42,901 bases of DNA from Candidatus Bathyarchaeota archaeon. GTDB taxonomy: Archaea > Thermoproteota > Bathyarchaeia > Bathyarchaeales > Bathycorpusculaceae. The stretch is taken from positions 1-42,901 of the forward strand of contig JAGTQZ010000005.1 of NCBI GenBank assembly GCA_018396705.1. Direction: 5' to 3'. Below, one piece after another: positions 16,487 through 24,421 of this stretch (within the stretch, counting starts at the first letter, position 1; each line of letters opens with the position of its first letter). Made by a program: the position numbers and the translations under genes. The notes below the pieces were generated by a model. It was not told the DNA's origin. It saw nothing but the letters and a program-made list of their open reading frames with translations, and ran no database searches.

Positions 16487-17260
16487 ATGAAAGTTGGAAT
16501 TTCAATGCTACACTGCCTAAGCGAACCCTTCAACAAAATGCTCAAATACATAACAAACACGGAGGTCACCCACGTAGAAATAGTTGACGATGGCCTTCAT
16601 GCTCTAAACAAAAGAAAAACCTTAAAGCTGAAAGAGGTTGGAAAACGCTACAACCTACAGTTTTCCGTTCATGCACCCTTTGCAGACATAAACATTGCGT
16701 CACCGTCCAAATTCTTGTTAAACGCTATGATTAAGCGATTAGAAAAATCCATACACTTTGCAAGCCTATTGGAAGCGCATGTTTGGGTTTTCCATCCGGG
16801 CTTGAAAACAGGCATAAGCATGTTTTATCCCGAGCTTGACTGGATTCAAAACTGTGAAACTGCAAGGATACTTTACAAAATTGCGCAAAAAAATGGTGTA
16901 GAAATAGCCATAGAAAATGTTCCAGAGCCTTACCCCTTCCTAATGAAGAGCGTAGAACACTTCAAAAAATTCTACGAAGAAGTCGACGTAGGAATTGGTT
17001 TAGCTCTCGACGTTGGACATGCAAACCTAAACGGGCAGATAGAGCTTTTCCTTAAAACTTTTTCAAACAAAGTTGTGCATATTCATGTCCATGATAACCG
17101 CGGGAAGGAGGATGAGCATTTAGGCATAGGCTACGGAACTGTGAATTGGAGGAGGTTTGTAGAAATTCTAAAAGAAACGTCTTACAACAATGTTTTGGTG
17201 ATTGAATCTATCGAAAAAATTACTGAAAGCATCAACAACTTGAAATCAATACTGGAGTAG
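16487..17260 (+). CDS. Sugar phosphate isomerase/epimerase-like TIM-barrel protein (AP endonuclease 2 superfamily)
   Basis: This 257-residue protein has the xylose-isomerase-like TIM-barrel metal-site pattern: THVEIVDDG, FSVHAPFADINIAS, VWVFHPG, IAIENVPEPYPF, LALDVGHANL, VVHIHVHDNRG and LVIESIE. These E/H/D residues are the divalent metal ligands shared by endonuclease IV and sugar isomerases. The lack of the endonuclease IV DNA-binding loops makes an isomerase/epimerase role likelier, substrate unknown. GGTGAGATAA precedes the ATG, with a TATA-like taaatatta about 35 bp upstream. Confidence 0.8.
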   Translation: MKVGISMLHCLSEPFNKMLKYITNTEVTHVEIVDDGLHALNKRKTLKLKEVGKRYNLQFSVHAPFADINIASPSKFLLNAMIKRLEKSIHFASLLEAHVWVFHPGLKTGISMFYPELDWIQNCETARILYKIAQKNGVEIAIENVPEPYPFLMKSVEHFKKFYEEVDVGIGLALDVGHANLNGQIELFLKTFSNKVVHIHVHDNRGKEDEHLGIGYGTVNWRRFVEILKETSYNNVLVIESIEKITESINNLKSILE

Positions 17261-17335
17261 AAAATATTGAACATTGAATTTTGACATAAATTCTATGAAT
17301 AGGATTAGACCTTTGTCCCGCAAATTAAAAAGATA

Positions 17336-19177
17336 TTATAAAGAGAGTAAGTTGAGTTCACGCTTTTTCTCTTCAGTGGGTATCCCGTCCTTGTTCCATC
17401 CTCTGAGCTTGTAGTAGTCATCCAGCATCTTGTTTAGCATTTCACGAGTTACAATTTTGCCCTTCGAGGGGCCATCTGGATGCGGTTGCTCCATTAAACG
17501 TTTGGGAAGAGCATCATCCCTCCTTGTTATTCCCTCCCTAACGTTGAACATCCTCGTCAGGTTGAGTATTCTTTCTCCGACCATTATGAATCGTTTTCCA
17601 TCCATATTCATTCCAGTGACGGCGTTTAGTATTTCAGCGGAATACTCGGGAAGCCATGGAACAAAATGCGTCCAGAATATACAGTGAATCAATGTGTCGT
17701 TTGCAGCGTTTAACTCCTCGGTTTCTTTGACGCTTTTAGCTTTGTTTTCTATGCTAAACCTGTCCAGCACACCACCTATTTCCAGACCAAGGGTTGCCGA
17801 GTGGGTGTGGCAAGCCCCCCTATCACCTATCGACAACGATAAAGCGTGTCCCCAGAAAGCTCTAGGATCCCACGCTGGACATTCTAAACCTTTCACGTGA
17901 GATGCATAGTACTCTGCCTCTTTGCCTAGTTTTTCAGCCATTCTTTTTGAGCCCTCAGCCAGTATATCTCCGAGACCAGTTCGTTCTCCAACGCTTTTAA
18001 CTAAATTGATTAAGGCTTCTCCGCTTCCAAAACCAATTTTAAGTTTTCCAAGGTTTTCGGCTTTCAATATTCCTTTTTCACAAAGCATCATAGCAAGGGA
18101 TATAACAGAGCCGGTTGATATAGTATCCATCCCGTATTGATCACACAAGCACGCAGCATAGGCGACCGTTTCGAGGCTGGATACACTGCAATTTGCGCCT
18201 AACAAGCATATTGATTCGAACTCGGGGCCGTCAAGTTTAGTTCCGGCATATGGGCCGCTCTTGATTTCACATATTTTACGGCAGCCTATAGTGCAACCGA
18301 AACAAGACGCTCTTTTAACGACAAAGTTCTCTTTCATGTATTCTCCGCTTAGGCTGTCAGCTCCCTCAAAGACGCCAGTAGTGTAGCATTTAACAGCCCA
18401 GCCTCCAAGGGCATTTGCAACGCCTACGAAGCCTGGTGTTCCAAAGTTTGGCAAAACCTCCGCTGTTGCAGGATTTTTCTTAATCATATCCTTAATGTTC
18501 TTGTAGGCTTCCTCCAGTTTTTCAGGGTTAACCACGGATGGTTTAGACGTTCCACTTACGGCTATTGCCTTCAACCTTTTTGAGCCAAGAACTGCTCCGG
18601 CACCACCTCTTCCAGCATCTCTTCCCTCATCATGTATAACTGAGGCGAACCTTACAAGTTTCTCACCGGCGGGCCCTATACGCGCTACACTTGCCTCTTT
18701 CTCGCCTATCTCCTCCTTAACCATAACCTCTGTTTCGTCTGTCATCTTTCCCCAAAGATGTTCAGCCTTTCTGATTTCAATTTCGCCGTCATGTACCCAT
18801 AGAAAGACTGGTTTCTCTGACCTACCCTCTATTATAATTGCGTCGTATCCTGAAAATTTCAGTCTGGCACCGAAAAACCCACCAGCGTAAGTGTCTAAGA
18901 ACAGTGATGTCAAGGGCGACTTTGTTATCACAACATGCCTCCCTGCAAATCCAGACGCTGTAGTCCCTGTCAGAGGACCCGTTGCGAAAATCACTTTATT
19001 GGATGGATCAAAAGGGTCAATCTTAGGCTCCACGGAATTGTAGAGAAAGTATGCGTATCCCTTGCCTCCAATAAACATGTCCACGAAGCTTTTCTTCAGC
19101 TCTTCCACAACAACCTTTTGCCGAGACAAATCCACCCTTAAGATCTTACCCATATATCCGCCATACTGGATAGTCAT
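17336..19177 (-). CDS. Aldehyde:ferredoxin oxidoreductase family tungstoenzyme (AOR 1)
   Basis: The protein begins with the AOR N-terminal domain (YGGYMGKILRVDLSRQKV, then GYAYFLYNSVEPKIDPF and FATGPLTGT). The [4Fe-4S]-binding cysteines are in RASCFGCTIGC (C292, C295, C299 from the ATG), with a further cysteine in ANDTLIHCIFW. The C-terminal PSKGKIVTREMLNKMLDDYY is typical. Members bind W- or Mo-bis-pterin and oxidise aldehydes, or reduce acids, with ferredoxin. I chose the ATG at 19177 (AAGGG seven bases upstream) over the TTG two codons earlier. It is the last gene of the 16-kb minus-strand island; its substrate may be an aldehyde or acid linked to aromatic breakdown. Confidence 0.9.
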   Translation of the reverse strand: MTIQYGGYMGKILRVDLSRQKVVVEELKKSFVDMFIGGKGYAYFLYNSVEPKIDPFDPSNKVIFATGPLTGTTASGFAGRHVVITKSPLTSLFLDTYAGGFFGARLKFSGYDAIIIEGRSEKPVFLWVHDGEIEIRKAEHLWGKMTDETEVMVKEEIGEKEASVARIGPAGEKLVRFASVIHDEGRDAGRGGAGAVLGSKRLKAIAVSGTSKPSVVNPEKLEEAYKNIKDMIKKNPATAEVLPNFGTPGFVGVANALGGWAVKCYTTGVFEGADSLSGEYMKENFVVKRASCFGCTIGCRKICEIKSGPYAGTKLDGPEFESICLLGANCSVSSLETVAYAACLCDQYGMDTISTGSVISLAMMLCEKGILKAENLGKLKIGFGSGEALINLVKSVGERTGLGDILAEGSKRMAEKLGKEAEYYASHVKGLECPAWDPRAFWGHALSLSIGDRGACHTHSATLGLEIGGVLDRFSIENKAKSVKETEELNAANDTLIHCIFWTHFVPWLPEYSAEILNAVTGMNMDGKRFIMVGERILNLTRMFNVREGITRRDDALPKRLMEQPHPDGPSKGKIVTREMLNKMLDDYYKLRGWNKDGIPTEEKKRELNLLSL

Positions 19178-19318
19178 AATCAACCCTTCCCGCTTTCAGA
19201 GATAGAACAAGTTTAGAGTATATACAGCTTATATGTTTTGCCTTAAGTCACCATGGAAATAAAAGCAAATTCTACTCTCTGCTACGTCACAAGAAAAAAG
19301 AATGAGAAAGTAACGTAT

Positions 19319-20155
19319 CTAGATTTTGATACCAAAAATTTTGGCCGCATTTTTGCTAAATATTTTTTCTAACTCTTCATCTGTAAAGATATCCGTCAAC
19401 AACAATTGCAACAGGCCGAAAGATATCTGCGATATTCCACCTATGTCTCCTCCATATAATATTCGATCAGCTCCGAGCGCTTTCGCAGTCAACCATGTTT
19501 CATCCTCTGGAATCCACAGGGCCGTATCTACGTATAAGTTTTTGAGTCTTTTACAGAATGGCAAATGCTGAGCCAATTGGCCAACCTCAACATGGGGATG
19601 GGCACTAATAAATGTCAAGTTCGGAAAGCGTTCCGCCAACTCGCCGAGTCTCCAAGGCTCTCCGGGGATAACGACATGCGTATGCGCCATAACAATAGCT
19701 CCCGGGTATTTTGACAACTCTTTTAATATTTTAACGATCAGTGGATGGTTAAGATAGGTACCCTGGTACATCATGTAAAAGGATAGCCCCTTAAGCCCAA
19801 GATCACCCATTATTCTGTGAACTTCTTCTATCGCTTTATCAACCTCATATGGGTCTACAATCCCCAAACCGCATGGAAACCTATCAGGATATTTCTCGAC
19901 GGCCGCTGCGATAGTGTCATTTTGCCGCATAGTATCCTTAATGCCATTGGGAGCAGGATAACCAACTAGAGGGGATATTACCGCCATATCTGTCCCGTTA
20001 TAATCCATCCTTTTAATGAGGTCCTCAGGAGTTACTTTTATGTACTCTGGCAGGAATACCCCGACACCCACTGTTTCACCAATGTGCGCATGCACATCGA
20101 TTATAAAGAATTTTCTTTGTAGTTTTTTTATAACCTCCTTATTTAGAACACCCAA
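19319..20155 (-). CDS. Amidohydrolase-2 family metal-dependent hydrolase or decarboxylase
   Basis: A 278-residue TIM-barrel protein with HxH metal ligands (DVHAHIG, H22 and H24), MAHTHV, FISAHPHV and the late aspartate in ILYGGDIGG. These are the usual metal and catalytic positions of the ACMSD/amidohydrolase-2 family, which hydrolyses or decarboxylates ring and lactone substrates. Unlike the larger relative at 35903, it has H rather than E at the first metal ligand. The start is TTG, supported by AAGGTGAT. It lies between AOR 1 and the LLM enzyme in the island; the substrate is unknown, and ring opening or lactone hydrolysis is possible. Confidence 0.78.
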   Translation of the reverse strand: MGVLNKEVIKKLQRKFFIIDVHAHIGETVGVGVFLPEYIKVTPEDLIKRMDYNGTDMAVISPLVGYPAPNGIKDTMRQNDTIAAAVEKYPDRFPCGLGIVDPYEVDKAIEEVHRIMGDLGLKGLSFYMMYQGTYLNHPLIVKILKELSKYPGAIVMAHTHVVIPGEPWRLGELAERFPNLTFISAHPHVEVGQLAQHLPFCKRLKNLYVDTALWIPEDETWLTAKALGADRILYGGDIGGISQISFGLLQLLLTDIFTDEELEKIFSKNAAKIFGIKI

Positions 20156-20233
20156 ATTTTATCACCTTTTAGTGTTATAGGCAGTTAACGGATTTAAGAT
20201 TTATCGTACTAACAATTCCGTAATCTGTTTGTG

Positions 20234-21121
20234 TCATATGAAGGACGGCATGATTTCTTTAGCAAATTTCTTGGTTAGTTCTAAATACTGCTCTGGTTTA
20301 GTAGACGGTGCTATCTCAACCACAACGTATTGACAGCCGGCGTCTGAATACCTTTCTAAACGTTTGATGTCAAAATCTAATTCACCTAAAACTCCAAAAG
20401 TAAAATTGCGTCCATCCCTTCCAAAATTCCGCAGTAGCTTCTTGATTCGCTCAACATATACGCTGTATTCTTCTGGACTAGATATTCCTTTAGAACCAAT
20501 ATCAAGAACCCATTCCCACTTAAAGGTGTGTGGTATCCACCCATCAAAGTACTTTGCGGTGACTTCTATCATGCGGGTTCGTTGCGCCCCAGACCACAAA
20601 GGCGGATGTGGTTTTTGAACTGGTTTGGGCATTAGTGTCGCATCGACCAGTGTATAATACTTCCCTTTAAATGTAACTTTTTCTTCACTCCAAAGCTTAA
20701 GCATTATCTGAAGTCCCTCTAGAAATTTCTCAAATCTGACTCGTGGTTCATCTAAAATGCCACTGGGCGAATAATTCACGAATTCATCTCGATAGTATCC
20801 GGCACCTAATCCAGCGATGGTTCTACCATTTGACAATATGTCAACCATTGTTATAACTTTGGCCAACTGACTCGGGATCCATCGAGGTATTGGACTTACC
20901 ATACTTCCAAGCCGAATCCTAGTGGTTTTAGCAGCAACATATGAGAGCGTAGTCCACGTGTCTACAAGCTTGTCTGAAGGAAACGGTGGTGATGGGAATG
21001 CGTAATGGTCGGGTATTAGAATAGCGTCGTACCCCAGATTTTCAGCTGTTTGGGCCCATTTTTCAAGCTCTTCTAGTTTTGTCCACCATACGCAAGGGGC
21101 AGGGCTTATGCCAAACTTCAT
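20234..21121 (-). CDS. LLM-class (luciferase-like) F420/FMN-dependent oxidoreductase
   Basis: A 295-residue bacterial-luciferase fold protein. Visible family features are MKFGISPAPC, LGYDAILIPDHYAFPSPPFP, TTRIRLGSMVSPIPRW, NGRTIAGLGAGYYRDEF and PVQKPHPPLWSGA. In archaea this class mostly uses coenzyme F420 to reduce or oxidise small molecules. Sequence alone does not separate it from Mer-like methylene-H4MPT reductases, but the overall pattern is of the generic LLM group. Within the island it may reduce a ring or carbonyl intermediate; that is inference. Confidence 0.82.
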   Translation of the reverse strand: MKFGISPAPCVWWTKLEELEKWAQTAENLGYDAILIPDHYAFPSPPFPSDKLVDTWTTLSYVAAKTTRIRLGSMVSPIPRWIPSQLAKVITMVDILSNGRTIAGLGAGYYRDEFVNYSPSGILDEPRVRFEKFLEGLQIMLKLWSEEKVTFKGKYYTLVDATLMPKPVQKPHPPLWSGAQRTRMIEVTAKYFDGWIPHTFKWEWVLDIGSKGISSPEEYSVYVERIKKLLRNFGRDGRNFTFGVLGELDFDIKRLERYSDAGCQYVVVEIAPSTKPEQYLELTKKFAKEIMPSFI

Positions 21122-21150
21122 TTTCGGTCCCCAAGGTTACGTGTTACTCG

Positions 21151-22338
21151 CTACACACCGGTCCACATTTTTTCATAAAAATTAAACAAGCTCTCTTTGG
21201 TTATTTCTTTTGGATTCCAATTTATTTCGAAGAGGCTCTTTTCAAGGAAATCTTTGACTAGTTCACCAATTTTATCCTTTTCAATACCATATTCCCTCAA
21301 ACTAGCCTTCAAACCGAATTCCTTGACTCTATTTCTGACCCATTGAACAGCTCTATTAGCAGCCTCCTCTTCGCTGAGCCCGGACACGTTTTCGCCCAAT
21401 GCAGATGCTATCATCGCGAGTTTTTCTGCTGCAACTGGCAAGTTGTATTCCATAGCGTATGGCAAAGCAAGAGCGCACGCCTCTCCATGTGGAATATGCA
21501 TTTTCTCGCCTAGGCGCATGGCAACTCCGTGTCCAATAACTAGGCCAGTGTTTGTGAAGGCTAACCCCGCAATCATTGCAGCAATAGCCATTCTTTTTCT
21601 TGCTTCAATGTTCCAACCTTGGTGATAGGCTATTCTGAAGTATTTACCGATAAGTCTGATGGCTCCTAGGTTTAAAGTGTCCGTGAACTCATTGGAATCC
21701 ACAGATAACATTGATTCTATTGCATGGCTTAAAGCGTCGAAACCAGTGTTGGCTGTCACCTTACAAGGCATAGTTATAGTTAACATAGGGTCTACAATTG
21801 CGACGTCAGGGAGAAGCAACGGACTATGTATTATTTTTTTCTCTCCCTTACTTGTGAGTATGCAAAAGGCTGAAACCTCGCTGCCAGTCCCAGCAGTTGT
21901 TGGAGATAAAATCAGATTTAATCTGCGCTCAATTTTTCCCGATCCAAAATAATCCTCGATGGTACCTGGATTTACAGCCATTACGGCCGTCGCTTTGGCA
22001 ATGTCAAGGGTGCTACCTCCTCCGATCCCTATAACGATATCAAAGTCTTTATCTTTTGAGAAAGACAAAGCTTTATTCAGTGCTTCGACGCTCGGTTCAG
22101 GCTCAATATCATCAAATATGTGGTAGCGTAGTCCATTCTTCTTTAAAAGTTCTTGAACTTTACTTGCAATATTCCCTTTAGCAATGATGGGATCCATTAT
22201 CAAAAGCGCTTTTGAACCTAATTTCTTTGCTTCCTCACCGATTTTTTCAACGGAATTCACACCAACTATTACCTGTTTTGGCAAGATTATGGTGTAGGAC
22301 CTCAATGATGGTATACGTTTTGCAAATTCCGAATTCAT
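21151..22338 (-). CDS. Iron-containing alcohol dehydrogenase (group III)
   Basis: The NAD-binding GGGSTLDIAKATAV and the Fe-binding stretches GFDALSHAIES, GLVIGHGVAM and HIPHGEACALALPYAMEYN are all present, with full family length (about 395 residues). The ATG at 22338 is chosen because AGGAGG lies upstream; the longer frame from 22404 begins with a poor, basic N-terminus. The family interconverts alcohols and aldehydes or ketones with NAD(P)H. An 18-bp palindrome lies in its upstream region. It sits between the CoA transferase and the LLM enzyme; the substrate is not predictable. Confidence 0.87.
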   Translation of the reverse strand: MNSEFAKRIPSLRSYTIILPKQVIVGVNSVEKIGEEAKKLGSKALLIMDPIIAKGNIASKVQELLKKNGLRYHIFDDIEPEPSVEALNKALSFSKDKDFDIVIGIGGGSTLDIAKATAVMAVNPGTIEDYFGSGKIERRLNLILSPTTAGTGSEVSAFCILTSKGEKKIIHSPLLLPDVAIVDPMLTITMPCKVTANTGFDALSHAIESMLSVDSNEFTDTLNLGAIRLIGKYFRIAYHQGWNIEARKRMAIAAMIAGLAFTNTGLVIGHGVAMRLGEKMHIPHGEACALALPYAMEYNLPVAAEKLAMIASALGENVSGLSEEEAANRAVQWVRNRVKEFGLKASLREYGIEKDKIGELVKDFLEKSLFEINWNPKEITKESLFNFYEKMWTGV

Positions 22339-22421
22339 ATTAATCAATCCTCCTTGGGTTCTTTTAAGTTTTAACCCGACGCTTAAAAATTTTCTCCAAA
22401 ACAAAATTTTTAATTAACTTC

Positions 22422-22439
22422 TAACAGTTCCAACTGTTA
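22422..22439. promoter_or_regulatory. 18-bp perfect palindrome, candidate operator
   Basis: The sequence taacagttccaactgtta consists of two 8-base arms around CC. It lies in the 119-bp gap between the CoA transferase B stop and the Fe-ADH start, about 85 bp upstream of the latter. Size and symmetry suit a dimeric regulator site; a transcript hairpin is the alternative. Confidence 0.55.
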
Positions 22440-22457
22440 AGCGTGTTCCTCTTCCAG

Positions 22458-23231
22458 CTACTTGCGAAGTACAACCTTATAAGGATCTAAACTTCTTAAT
22501 ATTGCTAACTCTTTATCTGTCGGTTCCTGTGTGGTTTCAACCTTATCGGGGATTTGTATGGGGAAACTACTATTTTCTTGTACATCTTTAACACTTACGT
22601 TGGGATGTACTGATATCAATTTCATTTTCTTGGTTTCTTTGTCAAACCCGTAGATTCCCAGCTGTGTGACAACTCTCCATGGTCCGGTATTGCGGGGTAA
22701 TCCTACCTTTTCCCTTGCACCCGGACCAGTGAGGTACCCTGGTGTTGTTAGGAAATCAAGTTTTCTTACAAAACGTTGTTTGTCTTGTTTCATCAATACT
22801 ATCGTTTTCCAGCATAGAGAGCCAAAGTCGTTTGCTCCGCCGCTTCCTGGAAGCCTAACTTTGGGCTTTTCATAGGGTCCGATGACGGTTGTGTTTATGT
22901 TTCCATACATATCTATTTGAGCAGCCCCGAGGAAAGCGTATTCACCATAGCCGGCCTGAATAAAACACATAGTGTAGTCCATACTGGCTGCCATAATAGC
23001 TTTATGAGTGGTCATCGAATCACCTACGGAGAGAGGTATTGTTGGGGGTTTATCTGGACACATACCTCCAGCTTCGTAAATGATAGCTAATTTTGGAGCG
23101 TGGGTGCATTTGGCAAGAAGTGCAGCAAGTATTGGCATGCCTGTACCGGTGAAAACTGTTTTGCCATCTTCTAAGAGTCTTGAAGCTGATACTATCATCA
23201 TTTCGGTTAATGTATATTTTGGCTTTGACAT
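22458..23231 (-). CDS. CoA transferase family I, subunit B
   Basis: The sequence resembles the beta subunit of glutaconate CoA-transferase: YTLTEMMIVSASRLLEDG, TGMPILAALLAKCTHAP, and IYEAGGMCPD, whose E53 matches the catalytic glutamate that carries the CoA thioester. GSGGANDF and LTTPGYLTGPGAR follow. The ATG at 23231 is preceded by GGAGGGTG and lies 16 bp after the A-subunit stop, so the pair is co-translated. The enzyme moves CoA between a short-chain or dicarboxylic acyl-CoA and a free acid. In this island, activation of acetoacetate or of a ring-fission acid is plausible. Confidence 0.87.
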   Translation of the reverse strand: MSKPKYTLTEMMIVSASRLLEDGKTVFTGTGMPILAALLAKCTHAPKLAIIYEAGGMCPDKPPTIPLSVGDSMTTHKAIMAASMDYTMCFIQAGYGEYAFLGAAQIDMYGNINTTVIGPYEKPKVRLPGSGGANDFGSLCWKTIVLMKQDKQRFVRKLDFLTTPGYLTGPGAREKVGLPRNTGPWRVVTQLGIYGFDKETKKMKLISVHPNVSVKDVQENSSFPIQIPDKVETTQEPTDKELAILRSLDPYKVVLRK

Positions 23232-23247
23232 CGCATTCACCCTCCGT

Positions 23248-24261
23248 TCAAGATGTAACCCATGGATAAACGAATTTTGCTCTTCCTTGTTCAAGCTTCT
23301 TGAGGTAATTCAGCTTCTTTATACCTCCAACAAGCTCAAGGTACTGATCAAAATCAGAAACACCGTAAACATATTTATCAAAGTATTCTTTTGTTCCCTC
23401 TTCTGTTCGTGTCATTTTTAAGTATTCAGCGATGTGTTCTTCGTCAAAGTAGTAGCGGTTTGGCATATTGCATGGATGGCAACCAAAAGGTGCTTCAACA
23501 ACTGCATCTACGTAGAAGTATGGTATACAAGTTCGCCATGGTTCCTCCCTAATTTTTTCATGCGGGATTATTTCCTCAGTGGTTATTATTAGTCTTTTAG
23601 CGGCTCTTGCAAGTTCAAAATCCTCTACCAGTATGCCATCTATTTGACAGTTGCCATATTCATCGCATCGATGAACGTGTATTATCGCTACGTCCGGAAA
23701 GCATGCGGGAATGAGGCATATAGGTCTACCAGTGAAAGGATCCTTAACAATTTTTGCTGAACTATGCTTGAATGTGTCGGTACCCATCATTATATAAGCT
23801 GGAATCCAAGGTAATCCTGAAGCTGCAGCTTTAAACCTCCATTGAAGTGCAGCGTTGCTCCATTCTGCAGCAACCTTAACTCTACCAGTTTCAACAGCTC
23901 GTCTAGAAGCCGGTGACAAGCCACGCATTTCGTGTCCAAAGGAATAGCCAGCTTCTACTTTACTTACGCACCCAGCTGCAATAAGACAGTCAAGGTCATG
24001 CACTGACGTTTTTCCTGCAACTATTAAATTCCTCTTTCTTTGCCTTATGATTTCGTATATTGCCACCATTGAAACTCGTACGTGACCAAAACCACCTGAT
24101 GCAATGTAACTACCGTCCTGCACGAACTTTGATATTGCTTCACGAATATCCATAACCTTGCTTTCCATCCTAGAACTTTTATTCGCTCTAACCCACGCAC
24201 GATGCTCCTCGGGATCAACCCAACCCAAAAGCTCAGCCTTGCCTTCTTCGATAACTTCCAT
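23248..24261 (-). CDS. CoA transferase family I, subunit A
   Basis: This is the partner of the B subunit. It shows the alpha-subunit fold signature (SKFVQDGSYIASGGFGHVRV, YEIIRQRKRNLIVAGKTS), then FPDVAIIHVHRCDEYGNCQI and KRLIITTEEII, which match glutaconate CoA-transferase alpha. Its length of about 337 residues is slightly above the usual 300-320 because of a short N-terminal arm (MEVIEEGKAELLGWVDPEEH). I chose the ATG at 24261, with CGGGGAT upstream, over an in-frame GTG at 24288. A TATA-like element lies about 45-55 bp upstream, so this gene probably begins a transcript. Confidence 0.86.
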   Translation of the reverse strand: MEVIEEGKAELLGWVDPEEHRAWVRANKSSRMESKVMDIREAISKFVQDGSYIASGGFGHVRVSMVAIYEIIRQRKRNLIVAGKTSVHDLDCLIAAGCVSKVEAGYSFGHEMRGLSPASRRAVETGRVKVAAEWSNAALQWRFKAAASGLPWIPAYIMMGTDTFKHSSAKIVKDPFTGRPICLIPACFPDVAIIHVHRCDEYGNCQIDGILVEDFELARAAKRLIITTEEIIPHEKIREEPWRTCIPYFYVDAVVEAPFGCHPCNMPNRYYFDEEHIAEYLKMTRTEEGTKEYFDKYVYGVSDFDQYLELVGGIKKLNYLKKLEQGRAKFVYPWVTS

Positions 24262-24303
24262 ATGAATCCCCGTGCTCAGAAAGGACACACTGGATGGTTA
24301 TGA

Positions 24304-24315
24304 AATATTTAAGCG
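24304..24315 (-). promoter_or_regulatory. TATA-box-like element for the CoA transferase operon
   Basis: The minus strand carries GCTTAAATATTT about 45-55 bp upstream of the A-subunit ATG, in the 160-bp gap after the acetoacetyl-CoA synthetase gene. Motif evidence only. Confidence 0.45.
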
Positions 24316-24421
24316 TTACGTGATTGATGCAGCTGAAAATGAATTTTTATTATAAAAGAAAGAAAAATGTCTTTTTATTAGAATTTCTGGATCCGTGGGG
24401 GGCAGGAATTTTCACAAAACC

